From: Shinella zoogloeoides
GTDB taxonomy: Bacteria > Pseudomonadota > Alphaproteobacteria > Rhizobiales > Rhizobiaceae
Assembly: GCF_003574625.1 (NCBI RefSeq)
Contig: NZ_QNUJ01000003.1
Coordinates: forward strand, 62,001-126,000
Reading direction: 5' to 3'
Length of the DNA stretch: 64,000 bases
Below, one piece after another: positions 8,455 to 17,130 of the stretch. The notes beneath the pieces were generated by a model. It did not search any database and had not been told where the DNA came from. It was given only the letters and a program-made list of their open reading frames with translations. Made by a program: the position numbers and the translations under genes. Position 1 is the first letter of the stretch, and each line of letters begins with the position of its first letter.

Positions 8455-8481
8455 GACGCCGCTGGACGAAGGAGTGTGACC
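8455..8481 (-). promoter_or_regulatory. ECF41-type promoter directed at the AhpD-like gene
   Basis: On the minus strand, GGTCACA (8481-8475), 16 bases, then CGTC (8458-8455), about 80 bases before the AhpD-like start. Only the first base differs from TGTCACA. Its -35 box overlaps the ribosome-binding region of the sigma gene, so polymerase binding here could interfere with sigma expression. Confidence 0.72.
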
Positions 8482-8482
8482 G

Positions 8483-9346
8483 ATGAGCGCGAAAAAATTC
8501 TGGGCCGAGCGTTTCGAGGCCGAACGGGGGCGTCTCGGCGCCGTCGCCTACCGCATGCTGGGCTCGCGCGCGGAGGCCGAGGATGCGGTGCAGGAGGCCT
8601 GGCTGCGCCTGCAGCGCGCGGGCGAGGGCATCGACAATCCCTCCGGCTGGCTGACCACAGTCGTCGGCCGCATCTGCCTCGACATGCTGCGTGCCCGCGG
8701 CAGGCGCCGCGAAGATCCGATCGATGGCGAGGAGGGGGAGATGCAGCATGCCGATCCGGCGGCGAGCGCCGACGAGCAGGCGGCGCTGGCCGATAGCGTC
8801 GGCCTTGCCCTTCTCGTCGTGCTGGAGCGCCTGACGCCGGCCGAGCGCCTCGCCTTCGTGCTGCACGACATGTTCGATGTGCCCTTCGAAGAGATCGGCC
8901 GCATCGTGGATCGTTCGCCCGTCGCCACCCGCCAGCTCGCAAGCCGCGCCCGCCGCCGCGTGCAGGGCCTGCCGGAAGCGCCGTCGGCCGATTACGAGCG
9001 TCGCAAGGGCGTCGTCGCCGCCTTCCTCGCCGCTTCGCGCGACGGCGATTTCTCGGGCCTGCTCGCAGTGCTCGACCCGGAAGTCGTCTTCCATGCGGAT
9101 GCCGATGCGGTGCGCCTCGGTTCGCTGGCCGAAATCACCGGCGCGCAGGCCGTCGCCACCAACTTCAAGGGCAAGGCGACCGCCGCGAGACTCGCGCTCA
9201 TCGACGGCGCTCTCGGCCTTGCCGTCATTCTCGGCGGTCAGCTCAAGGTGGTCGTGCTCATGGAAGTGGAGGGCGACCGGATCGTCGAGATCGAATCGAT
9301 CGCCGGCCCGGCGCGGATCGCCGCCATGGAGGTGGCGTATCTTTGA
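8483..9346 (+). CDS. ECF41-family RNA polymerase sigma factor with SnoaL-like tail
   Basis: A 287-residue extracytoplasmic-function sigma factor. Region 2 (about residues 10-75) contains YRMLGSRAEAEDAVQEAWLR, and region 4 (about 105-160) contains LTPAERLAFVLHDMFDVPFEEIG. The extra 120 residues form a SnoaL/NTF2-like domain. That tail, and the divergent AhpD-like partner, define the ECF41 group, in which the tail replaces an anti-sigma factor as the control element. The expected start context is present (AAGGAG, ATG 8483). The signal sensed is unknown. Confidence 0.93.
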   Translation: MSAKKFWAERFEAERGRLGAVAYRMLGSRAEAEDAVQEAWLRLQRAGEGIDNPSGWLTTVVGRICLDMLRARGRRREDPIDGEEGEMQHADPAASADEQAALADSVGLALLVVLERLTPAERLAFVLHDMFDVPFEEIGRIVDRSPVATRQLASRARRRVQGLPEAPSADYERRKGVVAAFLAASRDGDFSGLLAVLDPEVVFHADADAVRLGSLAEITGAQAVATNFKGKATAARLALIDGALGLAVILGGQLKVVVLMEVEGDRIVEIESIAGPARIAAMEVAYL

Positions 9347-9364
9347 TGCCGCAAGCCGGCGGCG

Positions 9365-9790
9365 TCAGGCCGCCGGTTCGAACCGGAGGATCCCGGCGAC
9401 CCGCGGGCCGGCGCCGGAATCCGAAGGATGGGAAACGCCGTCCATCACCTCCACCGCCGCGAAGTCGAAGGGGCTGATGCCTTCGATGCAGGCGACGTTG
9501 ATGCCGAACTGGTTCGGGTTGGAGCGGCGCTGGTGGTGGGTATAGATGCCGCAGGTCCTGCAGAAGTAGTGTTTCGCCGTGCCGGTGTTGAACTGGTAGA
9601 GCGTCAGGTTGTCTTCGCCCTGCTTGAATTCGATATCCGCGAGCGCTGCGGAGACGGCGATCGCGCCGCGCATGCGGCAGTAGGAACAGGAGCAGCGGCG
9701 GATCGTGTTGAATTCGTCCGTCAGCCGCACGCGGAAGCGGACGGTGCCGCAGTGACAGGCCGCTGCGTGCTGTTTTCTCTCGTCGCTCAT
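9365..9790 (-). CDS. GFA/CENP-V-family zinc protein
   Basis: A 141-residue protein of the glutathione-dependent formaldehyde-activating (GFA) fold. The zinc cysteines are visible as CHCG near residue 13, CSCSYC near residue 35, and CRTCG near residue 80. Most members have no proven activity, so a role in formaldehyde handling is only possible. ATG 9790 is preferred over the longer start at 9814 since GGGAGA lies at proper distance. It is convergent with the ECF41 sigma gene, 18 bp apart. Confidence 0.85.
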   Translation of the reverse strand: MSDERKQHAAACHCGTVRFRVRLTDEFNTIRRCSCSYCRMRGAIAVSAALADIEFKQGEDNLTLYQFNTGTAKHYFCRTCGIYTHHQRRSNPNQFGINVACIEGISPFDFAAVEVMDGVSHPSDSGAGPRVAGILRFEPAA

Positions 9791-9864
9791 GGCCGTCTCC
9801 CGCTCCTGCCTCAACCGTGCTGCGGCTTACAATCGGTTGATGACGCCGGCATGTCCAGCGCCCG

Positions 9865-10602
9865 CTAGATCCCGATCCGCCCGATCGCCGGTATCTTGAT
9901 CGCCGGCCGCGCCAGGTCGACACCGGCGACGAGACCCATGATATGCAGCTCCAGCCCCGAGCGAACGCCCGCCGAGATGCCGAGGAGGCCGTAGAGCGTC
10001 GCATGCATGTCCCGGCCGTCGGCATCGATGGCGAAAAGCCGGCCCTCCGGCAGGTAGTCGCGCCCCACGGCATCCGGCGGCAGGACGACGCCGAGTTCCG
10101 GCACGGAACGCAGCACATGGGCGACGAAGGTGTTGGAGTTCGGCCCCGGCCAGATGCGGTAGGCGCCGGGCTTCGAATAGGGATAGGCGGCGATCGCCTT
10201 TTCGATCTTCGGGATCAGCCGGGCCGCTTCCTCGCCGCTGACGCTGACCACCACGCGCGGCGTGTTGGAGTACCAGTAGGCATCCGGCACATAGGCGTTC
10301 TTGCGCACCGGCGTGCCCCAGCCCACCTTGTCGTAGCGATTGTAGGCCAGGGCGTTCGCTTCCTTGGTGACGATCCAGGCGTGGCTCGCCACCGCTCCCT
10401 TCATGCCGCCCGTCGCGGCGGAGAAGATGTGGATGGTCGCTTGCGGAGCATCCTTCGCCTTCGGCAGGATGCCGGCGGAGGACCAGTCCGCCTCCCGCCA
10501 GTTCGCCGGGCGGTCCTTGATGTACCAGTAGCCCGCCGCGCCGAGCGCCGGCATGAGATAGATCACGAGAAAGAGGACAAGGACGTTCCTCAGCAATTTC
10601 AT
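9865..10602 (-). CDS. DUF3750 membrane-anchored protein
   Basis: A 245-residue protein with one N-terminal membrane segment (about residues 6-26) and a large outside domain matching my recollection of DUF3750. Conserved features include the SHAWIVTK block, GTPVRKNAY, and WPGPNSNTFVAHVLR, a pattern with possibly catalytic Ser, His and Asn. The function is unknown. ATG 10602 follows GGAG by six bases; the open frame continues far upstream over the asparaginase gene, but that part is an antisense shadow. It is divergent from the asparaginase gene with 81 bp between them. Confidence 0.8.
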   Translation of the reverse strand: MKLLRNVLVLFLVIYLMPALGAAGYWYIKDRPANWREADWSSAGILPKAKDAPQATIHIFSAATGGMKGAVASHAWIVTKEANALAYNRYDKVGWGTPVRKNAYVPDAYWYSNTPRVVVSVSGEEAARLIPKIEKAIAAYPYSKPGAYRIWPGPNSNTFVAHVLRSVPELGVVLPPDAVGRDYLPEGRLFAIDADGRDMHATLYGLLGISAGVRSGLELHIMGLVAGVDLARPAIKIPAIGRIGI

Positions 10603-10683
10603 GGGGTGCTCCGAAACCGAGTGGGCAGGATCGTGAATTTCGGATAATACCGCAGCGGAAATCGGAAATTTGAGGGCACGATC

Positions 10684-11691
10684 ATGGCAAACCCCGTCCT
10701 TGTCGAAGTCACGCGCGGCAATCTCGTCGAAAGTCGCCATCGCGGCATGGTCGTCGTGGTGGACGGCGATGGCAAGGTGGTGTTCTCGCAGGGCGATATC
10801 GATGCGGGCGTCTTCCCGCGCTCGGCCTGCAAGGCCATGCAGGCGCTGCCGTTGATCGAGAGCGGCGCGGCGGACGCCCATGTCTTCGGCGACCGGGAAC
10901 TGGCGCTGGCCTGTTCCTCGCATAGCGGCGAGCCGGCGCATGTGCGCCTTGCCGGTACCATGCTCGCCGCTGCGGGCGTGGATGAAAGCGTGCTGGAATG
11001 CGGTTCGCACTGGTCCTTCGAGCAGCCGGTTCTCATCAATCAGGCGCGCCTTCTCGACCACCCGACGGCGCTGCACAACAATTGCTCCGGTAAGCATGCC
11101 GGTTTCGTCTGCGCCGCCTGCCACACCGGCAAGGACCTCGAAGGCTATGTCCGCTGCGAGCATCCCGTGCAGGCCGAGATCCGCGGCGTCATGGAGAGCC
11201 TGACGGGCGCGGCGCTTGCGGTGGACAATTGCGGCACCGACGGCTGCTCGATCCCGACCTATGCCGTGCCACTGAAGAGCCTCGCCCACGGCTTTGCGAA
11301 GATGGCGACCGGCGTTGGCCTCGACCCGGTGCGCGCGAAGGCCTCGCGCCGCCTGATCGATGCCTGCATGGCCGAACCCTTCTACGTCGCCGGCACGCGC
11401 AGGGCCTGCACCCGCCTGATGGAGGCCGCGCCCGGGCGCATCTTCGCCAAGACCGGTGCCGAGGGCGTCTTCTGCGCCGCCATCCCGGAAAAGGGCATCG
11501 CCGTCGCCCTCAAATGCGAGGACGGCACGACGCGCGCCGCCGAGAGCATGGTTGCGGCCACGCTCGCCCGCTTCTTCACCGAAGAGCTGGCCATTCATGC
11601 GACGCTGATGGCCATGGCCAACCGCTCCATGTCCAACTGGAACGGCATCCATGTCGGCGATATCCGCGTGACGGACGCCTTCGCCGCCTGA
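10684..11691 (+). CDS. ansA: L-asparaginase, Rhizobium etli type (asparaginase II family)
   Basis: The 335-residue cytoplasmic enzyme hydrolyses asparagine to aspartate and ammonia. It belongs to the Rhizobium-type class that is unrelated to the E. coli enzymes. The residues known from the R. etli enzyme fall in register one position earlier: Ser47 and Lys50 in FPRSACKAM, Ser79 in ACSSHSGE, and Cys134 with Lys137 in NNCSGKHAGF, which hold the active site and zinc. Length and motifs are complete. It stands alone here, without the permease or aspartase genes that accompany it in R. etli. Confidence 0.93.
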   Translation: MANPVLVEVTRGNLVESRHRGMVVVVDGDGKVVFSQGDIDAGVFPRSACKAMQALPLIESGAADAHVFGDRELALACSSHSGEPAHVRLAGTMLAAAGVDESVLECGSHWSFEQPVLINQARLLDHPTALHNNCSGKHAGFVCAACHTGKDLEGYVRCEHPVQAEIRGVMESLTGAALAVDNCGTDGCSIPTYAVPLKSLAHGFAKMATGVGLDPVRAKASRRLIDACMAEPFYVAGTRRACTRLMEAAPGRIFAKTGAEGVFCAAIPEKGIAVALKCEDGTTRAAESMVAATLARFFTEELAIHATLMAMANRSMSNWNGIHVGDIRVTDAFAA

Positions 11692-11800
11692 TGTGAGTCG
11701 CCAAAAAAATGCGGCCGCCCTGTCGGGAATGCGTGTAGCGTGACGTCCTTGTGGCATGACGGGCCTTTGCCCGCATGATGAAACACACAGGAGGACTTCC

Positions 11801-12196
11801 ATGCGCATGATCTTCGTCAACCTGCCGGTCAAGGACCTGCCGGCAACCCGCCGCTTCTTCAACGCGCTGGGCTTCACCTTCAACGAGCAGTTCAGCGACG
11901 ACACGGCGGCCTGCATGGTGGTGGACGAGAATGTCTTCGTCATGCACCTGACGGAGGAGAAGTTCGCGCAGTTCGTGACCGGCAAGGTCGGCGATCCGGA
12001 GCAGCAGACCCAGGTGCTCACCTGCCTTTCCGCCGTCAGCCGCCAGGAAGTCGATGACTTCAAGGCCAGGGCGCTCGCCGCCGGTGGGCGCGAATGGAAG
12101 CCGAATATCGAATTCGGCCCGATGTACGGCTGCTCCTTCCAGGACATCAACGGTAATGTCTGGGAGTTCATGCACATGGACCAGTCGGGCGGCTGA
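11801..12196 (+). CDS. VOC-family protein (glyoxalase/bleomycin-resistance fold)
   Basis: A 131-residue single-copy vicinal-oxygen-chelate protein. The start MRMIFVNLPVKDLPATRRFFNALGF is the family's first beta-alpha-beta unit, and the end DINGNVWEFMHMD holds the usual metal-site glutamate. GGAGGA stands well before ATG 11801. Substrate and activity cannot be read from the sequence; such proteins include dioxygenases, lyases and antibiotic-binding proteins. It is convergent with the YjbR gene, 12 bp apart. Confidence 0.82.
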   Translation: MRMIFVNLPVKDLPATRRFFNALGFTFNEQFSDDTAACMVVDENVFVMHLTEEKFAQFVTGKVGDPEQQTQVLTCLSAVSRQEVDDFKARALAAGGREWKPNIEFGPMYGCSFQDINGNVWEFMHMDQSGG

Positions 12197-12208
12197 TCCG
12201 CGGCGCCT

Positions 12209-12553
12209 TCAGTCGCGCATCTTGCGCAGTTTCGCCGGGGCCTTGAAATGCCAGGCCTCGGCAAGCCGGCGGCTCAGGTCCTCATTGTCGATCGCCGCGG
12301 CGCGAATGAGAAGGGCCGGCCAGCCTCTATAGTGATCGGTTTCGTAATAGGTGCCGGGTGCCATCTCGATCAGGCGCTCCTTCTCGTCCATCGGCGCCAT
12401 CAGCACCAGCGTTCCGGCGTCCTTGACGCGCACGAAGAGCTTGCCGCCCGCCTTGAGCGCGGGCGTGCCGTAGGATGTGCCGGCCTCGACGCCCGGCAGG
12501 CCTTCGCAGAGCCGTTGAAGGCGGGCGAACAGCAGATCCTTTTCATCCGGCAT
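12209..12553 (-). CDS. MmcQ/YjbR-family protein
   Basis: A 114-residue protein of the YjbR (double-wing DNA-binding fold) family. Recognisable parts are LPGVEAGTSYGTPALKAGGKLFVR in the centre and GWPALLIRAAAIDNEDLSRRLAEAW at the end. No experimental function is established for most members. The gene is complete, and a stem-loop that ends the upstream small gene lies directly before it, so it probably has its own promoter or depends on read-through. Confidence 0.82.
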   Translation of the reverse strand: MPDEKDLLFARLQRLCEGLPGVEAGTSYGTPALKAGGKLFVRVKDAGTLVLMAPMDEKERLIEMAPGTYYETDHYRGWPALLIRAAAIDNEDLSRRLAEAWHFKAPAKLRKMRD

Positions 12554-12560
12554 GAAAATC

Positions 12561-12586
12561 CTCCCCGGCCAGCATAGACCGGGGAG
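12561..12586 (-). terminator. Stem-loop terminator after the small gene at 12607
   Basis: CTCCCCGG (12561-12568) pairs perfectly with CCGGGGAG (12579-12586) around ten bases. Read on the minus strand it is followed by GATTTTC, as expected of a terminator for the 65-residue gene, just before the YjbR start. Confidence 0.6.
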
Positions 12587-12606
12587 GGCGGATATTCGAG
12601 GGAGGA

Positions 12607-12804
12607 TCAGGCGGCGCGACCGCGGCGGCAGGGGCCGGCCTCGGCCGGCATGCGGAACAGGCCGAACGGCAGGTCGCCGAGCCGGCGCGAATCCATGGCC
12701 TCGATCTCGGGATGGGCGAGCGGATCGCGCATCCAGACCGGCGCTTCCGTCGCGTCGATCTTCGCCAGAAGTGCGCCGGTCAGCCTGGAGAAAATCTTGA
12801 ACAT
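12607..12804 (-). CDS. Small conserved-looking protein, 65 residues
   Basis: A 65-residue protein beginning MFKIFSRLTGALLAKIDATEA and containing DPLAHPEIEAMDSRRLGDLPF, a pattern I associate with small rhizobial proteins related to DUF1127. The end is arginine- and cysteine-rich. ATG 12804 has AGGAGA six bases before it, so the longer start at 12885 is rejected. It is divergent from the LysR gene, which might control it. No function is known; DUF1127 relatives act in RNA turnover and stress adaptation, but the match here is loose. Confidence 0.65.
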   Translation of the reverse strand: MFKIFSRLTGALLAKIDATEAPVWMRDPLAHPEIEAMDSRRLGDLPFGLFRMPAEAGPCRRGRAA

Positions 12805-12907
12805 TGCCTTCTCCTTGCGGTTCGTTACGATTGAGTATCGTTGATAATCGCGCTTTCGTGCCGCTTCCGCAATCGAGTAGTTCAAGAGAAGGCTATAGGA
12901 AATCTAT

Positions 12908-13849
12908 ATGAAGAACCTCAACCGCGTGCACCTCAACGGCCTGCGAGCGCTGGAGGCGGTCGGCCGGCTTGGCTCGCTGCAGGCGGCGGCGGAAGAGCTG
13001 GGCGTCACCGTCGGGGCGGTCAGCCAGCAGGTCATCAAAGCCGAGGAGCAGCTTGGCCGCACGATCTTCGAGCGCACCGCCCGGGGCATGCGCGAGACGG
13101 ACTTCGGCGGGCCATTCCTCGCGCGGCTTTCGGCCGGCTTCCGCCAGCTCTCCGAGGCCGTCACCACCACGCGGCGGCGCGACGACGACATCCTGACGAT
13201 CTCGGTGGCGCCGATCTTCGCCTCGCGCTGGCTCATCCACCGCATCGACCGTTTCAGCGCCGTCCATCCGGATATCGGCCTGCGCATCGAGGCGACGACG
13301 AACCTCGTCGACCTGGCGCGTTCGGATGTCGATCTCGGCATCCGCGTCGGGCCGGGCAATTGGCCGGGCGTGACGGCCGAGTTCCTGATGCCGCAGGTGA
13401 TGTTCCCGGTCTGCGCGCCGGCGCTGGCGGAGAGCCTGCGCAAGCCGCAGGACCTTGCCGAGCAGCCGGCCGTCATCGACGGGCACGACCCTTTCACCTG
13501 GGAGCGATGGCTGGAGGCGGCGGGGCTCGACGTGCCGCCGCCGCGGGCGCGGCACGTCTTTTCCGATGCCTCGCTCTGCCTCGATGCGGCCCTTTCGGGG
13601 CAGGGCGTGCTGCTCGCCTATCCGGTGCTCGCCTCCTGGGCGCTGAAGGAGGGGCGGCTCGTCGCGCCGTTCCCGATCCGGGTGGAAACCGGCATGGGCT
13701 ATTACTTCGTCGCGGCCCCGAGCGTGCCGGAACCGCGCAAGGTCTCGGCCTTCAAGCGCTGGCTGCGCGCGGCGATGGCGGAGGATGCGGACGGCTTTGC
13801 CGGCGCGGTCATTCCGGCTCGGCGAGCCGCGCGGCCATCATCGCCTTGA
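12908..13849 (+). CDS. LysR-family regulator, GcvA-like
   Basis: A 313-residue LysR-type regulator. The winged helix-turn-helix covers about residues 8-66 ([22 protein letters not shown] and GAVSQQV), followed by the periplasmic-binding-like effector domain ending near residue 300. The sequence resembles the GcvA/AmpR branch. Its last 41 bp overlap the convergent GST gene, and the final arginine- and proline-rich residues look like non-family extension. The divergent 65-residue gene is the nearest possible target; the ligand is unknown. Confidence 0.88.
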   Translation: MKNLNRVHLNGLRALEAVGRLGSLQAAAEELGVTVGAVSQQVIKAEEQLGRTIFERTARGMRETDFGGPFLARLSAGFRQLSEAVTTTRRRDDDILTISVAPIFASRWLIHRIDRFSAVHPDIGLRIEATTNLVDLARSDVDLGIRVGPGNWPGVTAEFLMPQVMFPVCAPALAESLRKPQDLAEQPAVIDGHDPFTWERWLEAAGLDVPPPRARHVFSDASLCLDAALSGQGVLLAYPVLASWALKEGRLVAPFPIRVETGMGYYFVAAPSVPEPRKVSAFKRWLRAAMAEDADGFAGAVIPARRAARPSSP

Positions 13850-14468
13850 AGGCCGGGCGCGCCTGGCAGGCCGCTAGCCACGCCTTGACATGCGGCGCCT
13901 CCTCGAAGAGCTGCGGCTGGCTCATCGCGTAGCGGAACACCTCGGCAAGGTTGAGGTCGGCCACGGTGAAGCGGCCGCCGACGACATGGCCGCTGGCGGC
14001 AAGATGCTGGTCGAGCCGCCGGAAGCTCTTCTTCAGCGCCTTGACGGCGCCGCGGATCGCAAGGCGGCCCTGCTCGCTCTCGGCCGCCCTGGCATCCATC
14101 GTCAGTACGATCTTCACCGCATGGGGCTCGACCTCGGTCGCCGCCCACATCGTCCATTGCAGCATTTCAGCCTCTTCCGTCAGCGTCTGGCCGGAAAGCG
14201 GGCCGCCGTGCTTGCGGGCGAGGTAGAGGTTGATCGCCAGCGACTCGGTCATCACGAAGCCGCCGTCGTCCACGCAGGGAATGAGGCCGGTCGGGTTCAC
14301 CGAGAGGAAATCCGGCGATTGCGTGTTGAGCGGCGCATCCGCCGCCGTGGGGTCGTCGACGCGCCGGGCCTGGATCACCGGCACGGAGGCGAAGGAAAGG
14401 CCGAGCTCGCCCGCCATCCAGTAGTTGCGCGAGGCGCGGGAGCGGTAGACGCCATAGATCGTCAGCAT
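13809..14468 (-). CDS. Glutathione S-transferase family protein
   Basis: A 219-residue cytosolic GST. The N-terminal thioredoxin-like half contains [33 protein letters not shown] and the glutathione-binding [10 protein letters not shown]. The C-terminal helical half contains [14 protein letters not shown], the N-capping box of the fold. The first helix carries SRASR where catalytic Ser, Tyr or Cys would be sought. Substrate is unknown. It overlaps the end of the convergent LysR gene by 41 bp. Confidence 0.88.
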   Translation of the reverse strand: MLTIYGVYRSRASRNYWMAGELGLSFASVPVIQARRVDDPTAADAPLNTQSPDFLSVNPTGLIPCVDDGGFVMTESLAINLYLARKHGGPLSGQTLTEEAEMLQWTMWAATEVEPHAVKIVLTMDARAAESEQGRLAIRGAVKALKKSFRRLDQHLAASGHVVGGRFTVADLNLAEVFRYAMSQPQLFEEAPHVKAWLAACQARPAFKAMMAARLAEPE

Positions 14469-14672
14469 GAAATCCTCCTGAGCGGCCGTCCGGCTTTGCT
14501 AGAACGAGACGGGCCATGTCGTCACCTTAGGCGGCGGCCGGACCGAAAGGTAGGGCACGCGCCTGATCGATCCATGAATTGTGGTGATGGCGGGGGCCTC
14601 TTGCCGCATTGACCTTCCGGGGGCAGGGGGCTAATGGCGAAATATCCGCATTGACGCGGTTGGGGGTGCACG

Positions 14673-15056
14673 ATGGCACGAGGCATGACAGGCCGGGCTC
14701 TTTGCCTGCGCATTCTGTGCGCGGTCGCCCTGCTGTTCGTCGGCTTTGCGCACCAGCCGGTCTCTGCCGCGGGACCGAACGTCTTCGAGCTTTCCCGATA
14801 CGTCCTGCCGGACGGCACGATCGGCGACATCTGCCTCAACGACCATGTCGACGGCAAGGTCAGGCATCATCTGTCGACCAAATGTGAGGCCTGCCGCATC
14901 GGCGGCAGCCTCCTGATGCCCACGCCGTCCGATGCCGTCGGTGCCGCGCTCGCCTTCCGCCGCGTCTCAGCCCTTCCGCTCGGGGAGGAGGCGCTTCATC
15001 CCCGCCGTGAGCGCCCCGGCGCTCCGCCCCGCGCTCCGCCCTTCCTGTCCGCCTGA
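14673..15056 (+). CDS. Secreted DUF2946-like small protein
   Basis: A 127-residue protein with a cleavable or anchoring signal (about residues 8-32, ending VSAAG). The rest holds a cysteine pair in CEACRIGGSLLMPTP and a histidine-containing stretch (VRHHLSTKCEAC), a layout like DUF2946 proteins found next to copper genes. The C-terminus is rich in proline and arginine. It is followed 107 bp later by a copper chaperone gene, so a role in periplasmic metal handling is possible. The family call is from memory and is moderate. Confidence 0.6.
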   Translation: MARGMTGRALCLRILCAVALLFVGFAHQPVSAAGPNVFELSRYVLPDGTIGDICLNDHVDGKVRHHLSTKCEACRIGGSLLMPTPSDAVGAALAFRRVSALPLGEEALHPRRERPGAPPRAPPFLSA

Positions 15057-15163
15057 TCGACCGCCCGCGCGACGGCTTGCCGCCTTGCGCTGGAAATCCG
15101 GCCCGGCGGACCTCGTGTGTCCGTCGCGCCTTTCTCGATACAGACGTCACAAAGGACATGTCC

Positions 15164-15664
15164 ATGAAACGCATTCTCGCAACCCTCGCCGCGCTCGCGC
15201 TTTCCGCTTCCGCCGTCTTCGCCCATGAGTTCATGGTCGGAAACCTGCTGGTCGATCATCCGGCCTCCAGGGCGACCCTTCCCGGCCAGCCCGTCGGCGG
15301 CGGTTTCCTGACCATCACCAACAAGGGCACTAAAGCCGACCGCCTCGTTTCCATCACCGCGCCAGACGTTTCCGACGACGTGCAGCTCCATGAAATGGCC
15401 ATGGAGAACGACGTGATGAAGATGCGCCATCTGCCTGACGGCATCGAAATCCCCGCCGGCGCCACCGTCGAGCTGAAGGCCGGCGGCCTCCACGTCATGT
15501 TCATGAAGATCAAGCATCCCTTCAAGGAGGGCGAGACCTTCAAGGCGACGCTGAACTTCGAAAAGGCCGGCAAGCTCGACGTGGACTTCAAGATCGAGGC
15601 CGCAAAGCCGGCTGCCAAGCAGGGCGGGGACGCTTCAGGCGGCCACGAAGCCCACGGCGGCTGA
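15164..15664 (+). CDS. Periplasmic copper chaperone PCu(A)C
   Basis: A 166-residue exported protein with a signal peptide ending at about residue 19 (SASAVFAHE). It carries the Cu(I)-binding pattern of the family: H-x-M in LHEMAMENDVMKMRHL and, about twenty residues on, H-x-M in GGLHVMFMKI. PCu(A)C proteins deliver copper to cytochrome oxidase in the periplasm. The tail adds HEAHGG, possibly more metal ligands. ATG 15164 has AAGGA seven bases before it; the ATG at 15158 is too near that site. A 12-bp stem-loop follows the gene. Confidence 0.93.
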   Translation: MKRILATLAALALSASAVFAHEFMVGNLLVDHPASRATLPGQPVGGGFLTITNKGTKADRLVSITAPDVSDDVQLHEMAMENDVMKMRHLPDGIEIPAGATVELKAGGLHVMFMKIKHPFKEGETFKATLNFEKAGKLDVDFKIEAAKPAAKQGGDASGGHEAHGG

Positions 15665-15670
15665 TAAAGC

Positions 15671-15706
15671 GGATGAGGGGGCGTGCGGAAGGATGCCCCC
15701 TCATCC
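15671..15706 (+). terminator. Stem-loop after the copper chaperone gene
   Basis: GGATGAGGGGGC (15671-15682) and GCCCCCTCATCC (15695-15706) pair perfectly over 12 bp with a 12-base loop, beginning seven bases after the stop codon. There is no T run. It separates this gene from the convergent beta-helix gene. Confidence 0.6.
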
Positions 15707-15759
15707 ACCATGGCGCCTCTCCGTTCGGGCAAGAAGGAGGGGCGCATTGCGGGACGGGT

Positions 15760-17130
15760 TTAGCCCGTCCGGTTCCGTTCGATCGTCAGATGCCCTTGCG
15801 GTGACCCGTCCTTTGCAAGGTCGCCGGTGACGCGTTCGTTCCAGCGGAAGCCGGCGATGGCCGCCTCCGGCGTTTCCTCGAAGACATTGCCGGAGATCAG
15901 CGCCGAGCCGGCCTGTTCCACCATCGTCACGCCGCAGCCGACGGGGCTCTTGCGCACGAGATTGCCGCTGACGACGAGGCCGCGCATATAGGGACCCCAG
16001 CCGAGCATCAGCCCCCATTTCGCCGCGTTCTCGATGGTGTTTCCCGAGACGGCGGTGTCGGCCTCCACGGCGATGCCGAAACCGAAGCCGGCCCCGTCAT
16101 GCACATAGGGCCCTTCGAGCCTGAGATTGCGCACGACATTGCCGGTGATGCTGGCAAGGCGCCCGCCCTCGTTGAAGTTGACGACGGCGATGCCGTTGGC
16201 CGCGCCGTCGACGAGGTTGCCGGTGACGACGGCGCCTTCGAAGCCGAATTCCGAATAGATGGCCGTTTCGCCGCTGTCGAGGCAGGTATTGCCGCCGATC
16301 TGCACGTTGGAGCCGGCATTGGAGCGGATGGCCGAGAAGGCGCAGCCGGAGATGTGGTTGCCCGAGACCATTACGTCGTCTGCACGGAAGACGTTGATGC
16401 CGTTGCCGTACTGGCCGGTGCCGCCGCGCGTCGCGGAAATGCGCGCGATCCGGTTGCCGGAGACGATGGTGCCGTCGCGACCCTTCTGCCAGCGATGGAT
16501 CAGGATGCCGCCATTGCCGCAGTCGAAGACCTGGTTGCCCGTGATGGAGAGGTCATGGCTCTCCACGGCAAGGAGCGCATGGTCGGCCGCGCCCGAAAGG
16601 CGGTTGCGCTCGATGCGCCCGCCCGAGCGCTCGAGATAGACCGCCGTCTTCGACGATCCCCTGATCTCGCAGTTCTCGATGGTGACGGTCGCCGCGTTGC
16701 TCAGATGCACGAGGCCCTGCACCGTGTCGTCCAGCCAGCGGTTGGCCCCGTCGATAACGAGGTTGGCAAGCTCGATCCGCCCGACGCCGTCGGCGGCGAA
16801 GAGGTGGCCGTCGCCGCCGTAGACGATGCGAGTTGCGCCCGGCACGCCGGTGATTCGCGTGTTGTCCGGCAGCGTGATGTTCGAGATCACGTAGTCGCCG
16901 GGCGGCAGGAAGACCGGCATGTTCTTCGCGGCGGCCTCGCGCAGCAACTTGGCGAAGGCCTTGCTTTTGCGGTCGCCGGCTCCGGGGCGGATGCCGTGCG
17001 TCGCCGCGTCGATGCTGCCGCGCAGGTCGACGTCGATCACCGGCAGCCGCTGCGCCTGGCCCGCGGCCGTCGTGGCGACGCCCGCCGCGCCGAGACCGAG
17101 ACTCGAAAGAAATAACCGTCTGGTAACCAT
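15760..17130 (-). CDS. Tat-exported right-handed beta-helix repeat protein
   Basis: A 456-residue protein with a twin-arginine signal (MVTRRLFLSSLGLGAAG). It then has a pectate-lyase-like start (GDYVISNITLPDNTRITG) and many beta-helix turns of the form GN-x-I or GN-x-V, such as ITGNQVFDCGNGG and VSGNLVRKSPVG. It resembles TIGR03808, an uncharacterised Tat-linked repeat family. ATG 17130 follows AGGAG by six bases. The exported protein probably binds or cleaves a polysaccharide, but no catalytic set is evident. It is divergent from a c-di-GMP signalling gene. Confidence 0.85.
   Translation of the reverse strand: MVTRRLFLSSLGLGAAGVATTAAGQAQRLPVIDVDLRGSIDAATHGIRPGAGDRKSKAFAKLLREAAAKNMPVFLPPGDYVISNITLPDNTRITGVPGATRIVYGGDGHLFAADGVGRIELANLVIDGANRWLDDTVQGLVHLSNAATVTIENCEIRGSSKTAVYLERSGGRIERNRLSGAADHALLAVESHDLSITGNQVFDCGNGGILIHRWQKGRDGTIVSGNRIARISATRGGTGQYGNGINVFRADDVMVSGNHISGCAFSAIRSNAGSNVQIGGNTCLDSGETAIYSEFGFEGAVVTGNLVDGAANGIAVVNFNEGGRLASITGNVVRNLRLEGPYVHDGAGFGFGIAVEADTAVSGNTIENAAKWGLMLGWGPYMRGLVVSGNLVRKSPVGCGVTMVEQAGSALISGNVFEETPEAAIAGFRWNERVTGDLAKDGSPQGHLTIERNRTG

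Noticed and set aside
9865-12264. 799-codon reading of the DUF3750 frame
   Set aside because: Only the last 245 residues match DUF3750; the rest is antisense to the asparaginase and VOC genes.
13809-13849. Overlap of LysR and GST genes as a sign of a frameshift
   Set aside because: Both proteins are full length for their families; the LysR tail simply runs into the end of the convergent GST gene.
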